This document shows, piece by piece, positions 1 to 10,900 of a stretch of DNA of 33,088 nucleotides (the stretch's first letter is position 1; each line of letters opens with the position of its first letter). The stretch is from NCBI GenBank assembly GCA_000226015.1, contig JH153596.1, positions 134,760 through 167,847 on the forward strand, in the 5' to 3' direction. The notes under the pieces were generated by a model. The model did no database searches and was not told the origin of the DNA. It saw nothing but the letters and a program-made list of their open reading frames with translations. The position numbers were made by a program, and so were the translations under genes. This DNA comes from Mnemiopsis leidyi. Its lineage: Eukaryota > Ctenophora > Tentaculata > Lobata > Bolinopsidae.

Positions 1-249
1 GTTCTCTAAAGATGATGTATAAATTGAAGATTTCAAGAACCCAGTCATGTTAACTGTTTTATTTCGTCTCTCCAACCAAACCAAAAGTTACTTGTTCTCG
101 TACTTGTACTCATACATCGTACTTGCAGTTGTAGTTCTTGTACTTGTTCTCATACTACTTGTGCTTACTTGTACTCATTCTAATTGTGCATCTGTTCAAG
201 TTGTACCGAAGTATACTATCCTGACCTATCTAAGACCTTCTCCTGACAG
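1..249 (+). other. Intron of the KDM1B-like gene with ACTTGT-rich low-complexity stretch
   Basis: The sequence left of the acceptor at 249 is read as the final intron of the amine-oxidase gene. Positions about 88-180 are a degenerate low-complexity run built on CTTGTACTT/ACTTGT words. An open frame at 47-298 crosses it but uses a different frame from the amine-oxidase exon, and its hydrophobic VLVLVLILL run comes from the repeat, so it is not taken as a gene. Confidence 0.6.
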
Positions 250-396
250 GTATTTTTCGCCGGAGAAGCCACAAACAGACGGTTCCCTCAAACCGTAACG
301 GGAGCGTACCTCAGCGGTATTCGGGAAGCCTGCAAGATAGTGGAGCGAGGGTACTGTTTACCTGACTACGACGACATGGCTGTGGACGAGAAATGA
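250..396 (+). CDS. KDM1B: Last coding exon of a flavin amine oxidase, KDM1B/LSD2-like (partial)
   Basis: Seen: a splice acceptor (TGACAG) at 244-249 is followed by an open frame of 49 codons ending in TGA at 394-396. It begins [16 protein letters not shown] and continues [14 protein letters not shown]. Family knowledge: FAGEAT..FPQTV.GAYLSG.REA is the conserved C-terminal FAD-contacting block of flavin amine oxidases, and this wording is closest to the FAD-dependent H3K4 demethylase KDM1B (LSD2), which acts on chromatin in the nucleus. The rest of the gene lies left of the window. Odd: the known family ends soon after this motif, whereas here about 17 further residues ([17 protein letters not shown]) form an acidic tail. 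Alternatives are KDM1A or a polyamine oxidase. No clear AATAAA was seen just downstream. Confidence 0.82.
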   Translation, partial: VFFAGEATNRRFPQTVTGAYLSGIREACKIVERGYCLPDYDDMAVDEK

Positions 397-1512
397 TTTA
401 TTATTGTGACCTGCTGTTAAAATTTCATTTAATTATCTTTTAAGACATGTGAGCCATGTTTATCAGTGTCATATGGCGCTAGAATGAGACAACAGCTGAT
501 TGATTTTAACGGGTTAATTTTAACGTTTTTTATTACTTATTATTCGTATTTATTCTTATGGTTCAGGATCCAACGTTCTGGCAATGTATTCCACGACTCG
601 TTATCACAACTTAAGGTAAATACAGGTACATTTACCAAGTTTCCAATGTAGGTAATAGTTCAATACGTTTCATAAAATAGTCTCTATTTAGCCCAATTTC
701 GTCACAAAATTAATTTTTCTGCTACCGCGTTTGAGCATCTTTGATGTATATGTAGACATACCAAATCAATGCAAGTTTTAAGAGCTTTAAGAGATGAGTT
801 TAAATAATTTCCAGTATCCAATATGAAACACAAGGAAATATTTTAGAGTAATATTCTTGAAGAAACAAAACCACATTATCGTCAGCTTTGCGCAGTGGCA
901 TTACCATAGTCAATGAGGTCCAACCGAGACGTGGTTATTGCTAGTTGAAAACTAATCCCAATATCCCGCTATTGCGATCTTTCATTAGAGAGCTCTAGCA
1001 ATTTTTCCTGGGCTGCTGGTCAGCCCTACTAATGTCCAAAACAGAGTTAGGGAAAGAGTCACAAATTTCGGCCTCTGCAACTACAGGTCATAAAGTAACT
1101 TACAATCGTTGTTCTACACGTTTCAAAATTCAAAACGAGAAATTGACAAAATTCGGTGGGGTTTATCAACCCAAGACAGATGTATCAAACTGCAATCTCA
1201 CATGTTGCAGCGCTAGGGGAGAATTTTGGCATTTTAATCCTAGATAATTATTTTTCGACCCAATTCTTGTTTTTAACCTTGATGTTCCAAGTTTCAATTT
1301 AAATGTACGAAAAATGTTGAACCACTGCACTTTTAATTCAACAAGATTGTGTTTATCCAGTACATTTTCTTTATCTGAATGAAATTTGGATACGGGTTAA
1401 CGAAATGTTAAGATTTGAAATTCGACTTTCCTCAATCGCAATAACACTACCAATCCCTTGCGCCTTTATTTCTTATAACCTAGTTGGATTATTCAAAAAA
1501 TCACCATCTAGG
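397..1512. other. Intergenic region: KDM1B 3' side and SPAG1 promoter/5' leader
   Basis: No coding exon can be supported here. The region must hold the 3' UTR of the amine-oxidase gene and the promoter and leader of SPAG1. An acceptor-like CATCTAG lies immediately before the SPAG1 ATG, so a separate 5' UTR exon is likely somewhere in this stretch. Short open frames at 466-651 and 1032-1247 show no recognisable motif or coding character. Confidence 0.5.
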
Positions 1513-1962
1513 ATGACAGCTACTGCTAACCTGGCACAAGCGCTAGGAGGTGGTCCTCCATCAGGCCCGGTGGACACGTCAGAAATTCCTATTGAGCATC
1601 TCGACTATGAGTACATCAACAAGTGTACAAGTGGCAAGGAGTTGGAGAAAATACTCAGGATTTTGAGGTTTCTTTAATCTAACCGTTTTCCCTCCTATTT
1701 TTAAAGCATACAAGCTATAATTTCGGTTCTAATGACCTTACAATCCGCAAGTCGTCTCAATAACTTAGGTTGTTGATCGTTAATGTTTTTATATTTCATC
1801 AGATCAGGTAAAGAGGGACGCTGGCCGGACCTAGAAAACCGCTGCGAGGAGAGGTTGAGCGAGGTTTACCCCAAAAGTAGACTTCTCCGAGTTGCTACTT
1901 CTCTCCTCAAGCCCGCCTCCCTGGACGAGGAAACGAGGAAAAACGTCGACCAAGATATCACC
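1513..1962 (+). CDS. SPAG1: SPAG1 exons 1-2: N-terminal conserved domain
   Basis: Exon 1 (1513-1667) ends TTG AG|gtttct and exon 2 (1803-1962) begins after TTTCATCAG, rebuilding an Arg codon. The frame reads IPIEHLDYEYINKCTSGKE, then LEKILRILRSGKEGRWPDL, then CEERLSEVYPKSR. This is the SPAG1-specific N-terminal block (IPIEHLDF.YI.KC....LEKIL..LRSG.EG..P.L...CE), known before the first TPR. Exon 2 ends ATC ACC|GTGAGT. The exon 1 donor gtttct is weak. The ORF could extend upstream from 1405, but those 36 residues precede a plausible acceptor and are probably not translated. Confidence 0.92.
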
Positions 1963-4900
1963 GTGAGTTTTAACTTTTTAAACTTTACCGAGGTAGGTTT
2001 TAGGTCTACCGCGACTGTGTGAAATTTTGTAGCACGGTGTATTATCCAGCGTTGAGCGTAGATATGTGAAAACCGTAGGGGTAATTACTAAGTCGGTCGC
2101 TGGAGATCTCCGACAGATTAAACAGGTAGACCGTGATTACCGTCTTATTTGAGGTTTAATGATACCCTCCCGGCGACTGAGAAATAACGATTTTCACCTA
2201 TTTTAGCGTGACATCATCACTTCTTGTTCCTTCTTGTCACTAACACATATCGCCTTGATGCATATTTTAGTTTATAGATATGGATTGTATGCTAAACAGT
2301 TATGCTCACACGCTGATGTAAGTTTACTTGTAAGCGACTTCTATTTCTAAATAGCCGAAAAGAACGAACACATAAATATGATATGCTGGTATGTGTAGAA
2401 ACCTAATTTCTTCCATCATCACCAACATGGGATATTGCCTTGTCAACCTGGCAAAGTTTTAACTGTGCAACAATTAAACCTCGCCTCCTTGATAAACGAT
2501 ATTTTCCAGTCGCTCTCTCAAGGCTGAATTTAGGGCTGACTTGTCACTCGCTGAAAATGTCTCGTCAAAGTTGGAAAAATGCTATCTGATTTCTGCTGAC
2601 TTTTCGTCTTGACATCTGTGAGATACAATATATTTGTATGTTTGCTATTAAGTACTTCACCCACTGCACGTGACTCTCTCTTTTGTGACATAGCGAAACT
2701 AATTGTGCCGTTATCTTACATAGATCCCTGCCCTTATATCATTGTCACAACCCTTCAAATATCCTGGAGCTCATTATACCTGTCAGAACGAATATCTGTA
2801 GAGGTTAGGTACACCTTACGCAATTAACAATAATTGTCGGCGTAGTCCTTGTATGTTGTTTAAGTGGTTGGGTATGTTGTCCAGCATATGTTTAATCATT
2901 TTTTCAATCCCTAAAATATGTTTTATGCAATTATTGAACAGTTAATCATCACAGATATGATCTCATAGTGTCCGAGAACTGCCTTTGTCCGTTTTTGATT
3001 GTTAATGGAGCAGTGGCCTGTAATACGACATTTTCTCTTCTTCAATTGCATCCTTTAAAAGCACTTAGTGGAGTATCACACGAACACAAAGTGTAAAAAA
3101 TTGTACGTGATTTTGGGGGCTCAGTTGGCTTACATTTTGTCACGGTGACCTACTAATAGCCTTTAACATACACGAGCTAAGCATCTTTGTGAAGGGTTAC
3201 AATGTTCAGTGTCCCCTTGGATTACAGGTTAGCTTGAGTAATGAATTCGCTGGAGTAGGGTATGATGTAGCCTTAGTAGATTAGTCATTGTAGGTCACAA
3301 TTTATCTGGAGTAGTCTGGGCGGATTTCTTAAGCTCAGATCTCTATCAAGCTAGATTACAATGACAGTCATGATCATATTTGAATTTGCACAATGGAACT
3401 GCAGACGGCACTGATGTTAAAAGCTAATTTCTTTCATAATGCTAATTTCCCTCGGCCTCTAATTCTAATTGCCGGAAAGTTCCTGTCCCTGTTAACCACA
3501 AAAAGTGCCTGTTGGCTGTTAGGCACTGGGCAGTAATCTCCTAACCTATTTACATAATTGTGTATGTGACTTGATCCCTTCACCCTCTCTCTAGTTTGTA
3601 GGCTATATCCCGCACTAACTGCTTCTGTTGGCGGGATATATGTGACAACCTTGAGTTGACACCTAACTAAGTAATTAATCCTTGCCCAGCCCCCATACAG
3701 TGATTTGCATGATGTTAACCAAATGTTGTTGGTTTATACATTTACATGTATAAAGAGAAATAGATAGGCATCTCTTCTGCGAGAGAAGCTTTATACTCGC
3801 TCTTTTTATCTTTCTTGAGTCTATCTTTCTTGAATCTATCTACATATTCGTTATTTCTAATGAATAAAACGTATAAGTTAACTACGTTTGGGAACTGTTG
3901 AAGTAAGGTTTGTGCCCCCCGTATTTGTGTACGTTGTTTGTGTACCAAACTACCAAGTCTCAACTGGTTATTTTCCGTGTGGTGTAAGGTGCTAGTGTTT
4001 ATGTTTCTTTTATCGTTTTCTCTTCCAAGTCATTGTAGTTAAAGAGCAACGTGGCCAGCCAGACTAGATTGTAATTTGTACAACAAATAATTCAAGATTT
4101 CTTTAGTCTGTGGGTAATGCGACTTCTCTCAACAAATAATTCATTATGTGTCGTCAATATTTCAATAATTCGGCTCAGTCGGCGGTCGTAAAGCCGTCAA
4201 CTAAACGTCTATTACCTCATTGATGGTATGGTTTCCGCAATTATATTTTGTCATTTCTCAAGGGGACACATGATGGGCCGAACATAAACTTGACGATTCT
4301 AAATTCTGAATTCTAGGTACTTAAGTTGAAATGATCCTTTTATTTTGCAGTGCCTGAGTCCAAGCGAACTGGCCCTTAAGTGGTGGAACAAATACTAAGT
4401 ATTTTCTGATAATTTCAGATTCTTATATAAAAGGCCGTACGTGGGGAGGCTGACACTAAACATTTTCATTACAATTTGACTCCGTTTCTTTGTCAAGCAC
4501 ATCAGCTCATATTTGAATCTTCGTGACAAGATGACAAATCTTACATTCAGGAGAACTGTATAAATATTCGACACCAGGTACTGGCATTCCACTCCTGCTT
4601 ACTGGTATTTGGGCCGGGTTCTACTGGTAGTTGTTGTATTAACAATTACTCAAACTTCTCGACACACTAGTGTTCTGATAAGCTGCGCTAAAGGTATACT
4701 CAAACCAACTTGTATGTGGGCAGTATTTCTGCAAACCATGGTTAATATTGATGACCGTAAAAACAATATTTTATTGGACAAATAGCGTTTAGGTTGATGC
4801 TAATGCTTCATGAAGGTTTTGACACGTCGTCATTCGCATTTCCAACGCGGTAATGTTCACTTTTAAACCTGGCAATGAAGCTGCCGTTCCTTGCAGGACT

Positions 4901-7900
4901 AATTTCTCGCGTATTATTCCTTAATCCACAAATTCCACATCAGTCGGTTAAGTTTCGGTGATGAGTTCATTATTTGTAAATTCTTCTTCGATAAAATTAT
5001 TTGTTTGTACGAGATTGTGATGTCGCTTATGTAACCGTAGAAAGCGTTGATTATCACAATATTTCAAAGAGTTTTCAATATACACAAAAGGTGTCATACA
5101 ATCTCACGGAATAAACCTAAAAGTAAATACCCGAAGTTAGCTGAAAAGTTAAACAAAATATTATTCTGACTTCTTTGACATTAGTACAGTTCTCACGCTG
5201 ATTATCCAGTACTGTTTATGTGTTATGCCTGTCTTGCAGCAATCACGCATCACACTCTTCAACACAATTTTGTACGCTTTATCTTCGATTGTTGGTTTTT
5301 GTTCTCGTAAATTGGTTGGGAAGCAATTTTTAGCAAAGGACCCGCCATTATAACCATGTTAACGTATCTACGTGAGAAAGAATTTGAGTATTCGTTGACG
5401 TTTTTCATCATTGCTTGTTCTTTCTATGATTTTCTGCACCACTGAAACATCTAAGAAGTTAAATGTAAATGGTCCCGCCTAAAATCCCAGTTTTAGTTAA
5501 ATGGCGTTTTCTGTCAATCCTTTCTATCTACATAATCCATTGGTTTGCCGATCTTTGATCTGCCGGTACCCGGTCTGTTGGCCTAACTGGACACTTGGCC
5601 TAACTGGACGCTTGGCCTAACAACTTGTACCTAAAATTTCGGTCGCTTGGCCTAAAAGTTTTTTCAATTTATTTTTAGGCCAAGCGTCCGCAAGGACGCT
5701 TGGCCTAAAATATTTTTACTTTGTTTTTAGGCCAAGCGTCCTTTCTGATTCCACATGTCGTGTGAGAAGTTAGGTTGTTGTGTGGAGCTTCCTATCCATG
5801 TATTCTCGTAGTAGGTAACGGGTCACATCGCAATCGTGTTCAGGCATGTATATCAAACTGTGTTAGGCCAAGCGACCTCGGTCGCTTGGCCTAATTTTTT
5901 TCAATTGACATTGAATAACAATTGAGAAATAAATTAGGTCAAGCGACCGCTAAACGGTCTGTTGACCTAACTGGATGCTTGGCCTAAAGTGCATAATTAG
6001 GCGTTAGGCCAAGCGTCCAGTTAGGCCAAGCGACCTAGAATCGATCTGCCAATAACACTAATGTTACCAAATATTTGGTGTACCGTATGCGATAATTTTA
6101 CTGAATGCATCAATTTCATGCATCTAAACAGTGCCTTTCCCTGTATAATTACGGGCAGAGTTGTGGTTAGTCACACATAATACCTTAAACTTGCATTTAA
6201 AGATTTGTTGATCTCTATTACTTAGGTTAGTTGCTGGGCCAGCCTCGAATGGAGAATATAACAATGAATACATACATTACTTACTTTGTAACTTTGTTGG
6301 GGTTTATCCTTAAGTAGGAATGGTCATCAGATATCTGACCACCGTGTTGATGTGAGGTCCACAAGTGAATCGGACCTGCCGCAGGTGTAACCGGAGACCG
6401 GGGAATTGTCTGGTATCAATGCAAGAAAATCAAAGATACAATAATAACTAGAAAATTGATATCGCCACGCTCATTTTCGCAGGATTTATCTTGAAATCAA
6501 ATTCATCGAGTGACACTTCCTTCAATGATTCACTCTTCCCTTAAAGCCTCTATTAGATATAAGCGTCGATTTGAGCAGTACAAAACTTATCCTTCTTCTT
6601 ACATAAGTAACAACATACTGATATGCCTGAACCTTTTTGAAAAATATTTGGCACCCAGGTCCCACTGGCGCCATTACTCCACTTGTCGAAAATACTAAAG
6701 GAGTAAGATTCCCCCGCTCCTCGTGTATCACCATTGATGACTATAAGGTCAATTTAAATTTCGTGATGATAATATAGATTAAAATATACCATATATTAGT
6801 CGTCGCAAACCTTGTCTGTATACTCCATATAGGGCGTAGGTGGTTCTTTATCCATAAATTTCACGCCGCGAAAGTTGCAATGAATAAAGTTCAATTTTTT
6901 CTATTTGTGGTTTTATGCCCATGGACACTAAACGTACCTATACCTCTATCATTTACCCTACTCCAACAAATGTAAATTGAAGCGCCGAGTAACATTGCAC
7001 CTGTTACTACTACTAGCTATACTGCACGTCAGTCCCACATCGAGCGTTTATCATTTAGCTTTTTTCACGATAGGCGAGATGAGCAGAAATTACCGTCAAG
7101 CTTTGTTGTATTGAGATTCAGGCTAGGTAGTGGAGTCTGAATGTATCTACTTATTCCGAAATTTTCTATGGTCGGCAGGTCTAGACCCCCCATAATGGTC
7201 AGATAGAATATTTTTGACTAAAATACATTTATAGTGTTATTTTTGTGAACACGGGCATAGGTTCTATTTACTGCGCTAACTTATATTATACGACGATTGT
7301 AAAAAGTTTTCAATCAGCATTGTAACGATGTTATCGGGAACATAACTAAATGTAGGCACATTTTATCAGTCAGGAACTTTCCAGTTTTCTTTAAATATTC
7401 TTCGTTGAGACTCTAGGATAATTCATGACTGATTCAAAGTTTTTGGATTGTGAGGAATTGAAGGAAGCCTTTATTGGCATATCAGCTAACAACCGTGCAT
7501 TTTTCTAACGTCTAAGTATAAGGTACAAATAGTACCACCGCCTTTTATCATCGCGGAAAACATTCACCCACAACCATTTGCCAGTTGTTAATCGCATCGG
7601 TCCTCCTATTCTACCTAGATTGTGAACCATAATTTTTCTTGTCCAGCAGCTCTCCTCGCACCTGTGTGGAACAAAACACGTGTTATGATGATTCTCCTGG
7701 TTTCGTAAGTGTTGCACGATGACTGAGAGGCTCGTGAGTTTGATTAATTGGAATCTTGCAAATTACTGAGACTCCTATAAGGTCTATTCGCATTTTCAAG
7801 ATTAACAACTATGTAAAGTGACAGGGTCATAGGGCTTCCCGCCAAGTTAACGTCGTTGGTTCAAGAACGTGTTGAATGCCTATTGAGTATTGATAAGAGG

Positions 7901-10900
7901 TTATTGAATTGAATCGATAACCTATAACCTTTAGCCTGTGAACCTATATCCTGGGAAAGTTCAAAATGACTTGGTTGACGAAATGTTTGGTTAGCTTTCT
8001 CAGCAAAAAGTTTCGCTCAAAAATTATTTGTCAATAAATTTTTCAGACTTTTTTCAAAATTTTTGCCATTCTCTTTGATCTCAACGCTACTCACGAAAGA
8101 AATTGTGACGGAAATCATGACCTTAAAAGGAGTCAAAATTATACATCCTGTCAAATTTAGTTAATTGTTCTCACAGCAACTTATATCAGATAAGGAATTG
8201 AAAAAATGTAAAATGAGCAGTACGCTGAGGCTGTCAACACCGCTCCCCTATTAACGATAAACCAGTCGTCAGGACGTAGAGATCAGGTCGTATCTTTGTA
8301 TCCACGTATTAACAACATAACGTACTTGCTAGCTCTCCGCCCGATTGTCGCGTCGTTTTATCATTGTTCGTTCCTGGAGAAGATCTTATTCAGATCTATA
8401 GAAGAAATGAATTGCTCGTTAATATTAGCTGGTTCGCGATTTGATTTGCCGGCAGCAATTTGACACACCCTCATTGGATGATCTGTTTTTATCCTACGAT
8501 CTGTGTGTAACTGCGTGTTACTCCGTTTTCAAAGCCAAGTAAATAAGTATGGTTCTTTTAGATGAGGCCGGATGTATTTACAAGATATTTAGACGTGCAA
8601 TAGTACTCCAAGAAGCCTTATTAAGAGGGTATTCGCTTGTGGTCGCGATACCTCGATCTTGACGTTTTTGATTTCAAGATTGTGATTATAATTTAAGGAT
8701 AAGACTTCTGCGATCGGGCTTACAGACAATCCACAGCATGTCTCTAAGTCTAATTGTGGCAAAAATCGCATGTTGCATAAACTTAGTCTTATTGTATTGC
8801 TTCGTCCAATTTCTGATGTGATTGTTCGTGTTGTTCTATCGTTGTACAATACTCACTTCCAAGAAGAGATAATAAAATTTCGGACTTTTGACGGGACTAT
8901 CTGTGTACAAGATGTCCCGTTCTTAATCTCAAGAGCAGAAAATTATTAGTCAAGCTGTTCAAACGTTAAACTTATAGTACGTTTAAGTTCAATATCTTCT
9001 CCAGAAGTTTGCACCATGGTTTAATTTCATTACAGGCGTTATTTCATTTATTTTGCTATGTTTGTTGTTTATGATTATCTTTTCTTTGTGTGATATTTCA
9101 TAATCTTTGAGGTCAATCTTTAACATTAAGTGTCTAATATTGTTTCCCGTGCTTGTTTCGTAACCTTTCCACTGTTGGATGTTCCAATTTCCATACACCA
9201 AAAATTTCACCATATGTTAATTTCTAGCCCCGAGAAGTTACGGAACACGCGAAGGTGATGATCTCAGAGCCCGCCCTCACAAACTCTACAACGATCTACA
9301 CAACCCCTACCCCAAACCTCAACAAGCCAGCTGACCTTACCCTCGCTATTATCCTGATTCTGTGTAGTGCAGTTGGTCTCCCTGGTAACATCATCTCTTT
9401 AATCTACTTCTGGGGAAAACGTAGCCAGTCCTACCCTGATCTGCTCTACACCATCATCAGCGCTGTGGACTCCTGCACGTGCGCTATCATCTTCCCCATG
9501 ATCTTCTCCTTGTTCACGGACATGCGAGACGCCACCCTGTTTGCAAATTCTCAATTCTGTGGAATCTGGGTGGTCATGTTCTTCTTCCTCCTCCGTTTCT
9601 CCCAGTTCATGGTCGTGGTTATCAGCGTAACGCGAGCTATCTCGATGAGAGCACCCTTCTACCAGATAAAGAAACAGCACCTCATGGTTGTTTGTTTCGC
9701 CTATGCAGTCCTCCTTCTTACCCTTGAAGCTCTATTCTCTGGGACCAATGTTGTGGCCTACCTTTACGTTCGTCAGATAGTTTCATGCGCGACAGTCAGT
9801 TTCGATGACGACTGGAGATACATGGTCTTCATCATCGTCAACCTGGCCCTGGTCGTCCTGATCTCCACCACCGTGTTTACCAGTTTTGTACTTACCGTCA
9901 CGACTCTCCTCAAAGGAACCAGAACTGGAAACAAAGACTTTAGGAGAGTCTCTGTCACAATCTCCATCTTTACTGCAGTGTTCCTCCTCTGTAACCTCCC
10001 GCTATTTGTCGCTGAGATGGGTCAGAATGTTTTTACCTGGATCAAATATTATGCTGGTCTGGAGAACCCATTTGTATCCTGGTATGGGTTTTTCTTGGGT
10101 TACCGCTTTGGAACAGCACTTAACGCTGCACTTAATCCGTGTCTGTACTTTTGTTTCATGCCTAAGTTCCGGATTTGGATTAGAGAGACGATTTATAGAG
10201 TGAAGTTTGCAAACGGTCCTTTCGCAAATACTTTTATAACACACAAAAATGACGTTTTCATGGAAAATAGATCAAATGAAAACACTGCAAAACGTCCTTC
10301 TTATTCTTGTAATGTTAATGCTTTCTGATGAACTGCTCTATATCTTCATTTTTTTCGAACACACAGTGTGTTACACATTCTAGAAGGATGACGCTAATTA
10401 ATAGATTTCTACCATCTCCATACTCCAGGGAAAAATTCTGCTTTCTGCTTTCACCGAATAAATATGCCCAACGCTCAATGCACAATAAACTCGCATTCAT
10501 CAGATTCCATCATTTTATTGAATTGTATCCGGATCCCTTGATCGTAAATGAAAGTAGACAGATAGATAGAAGCAAGTTTTTATTGAAAGTTCAATCTATT
10601 TTTTGAATTTTAGGATCAATGATAAAAGATAAATTTTGAAAGGTGAAAAGTAATCAACTTGACTTATGACATTTTCTGTAACAAAAAAACTTATAAAATG
10701 TCAACTTTATCTGCTGCAAAGTGCAAGTGCTTAAAATAACGAAGAAGAGTTTGTTTATCTTGTAAACACACAATACGCAACTGATGATAACGCCTTATCA
10801 AACTTTTAATCCCTGAAAATCTAACGGTGTCTACTCATCTAATTTCTGAAAGTGATACTTGTCTAACAAAACCCCCTGTTTTTTCAAACTTTATGTGCTA

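Noticed and set aside
1032..1247. 71-codon ORF upstream of SPAG1
   Set aside because: No recognisable motif, no splice or poly(A) context, and length within chance expectation.
1405..1512. N-terminal extension of SPAG1 from the ATG at 1405
   Set aside because: The extra 36 residues do not match SPAG1, and an acceptor-like TAG directly precedes the ATG at 1513.
7505..7717. Minus-strand 70-codon ORF in SPAG1 intron 2
   Set aside because: No family resemblance and no neighbouring exon in a compatible phase.
9255..9257. GTG at 9255 as first codon of the GPCR
   Set aside because: Eukaryotic initiation at GTG is unlikely; an ATG follows immediately at 9258.
9399..9727. ORFs on both strands overlapping the GPCR
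   Set aside because: They are shadow frames of the receptor coding sequence with unlikely composition.
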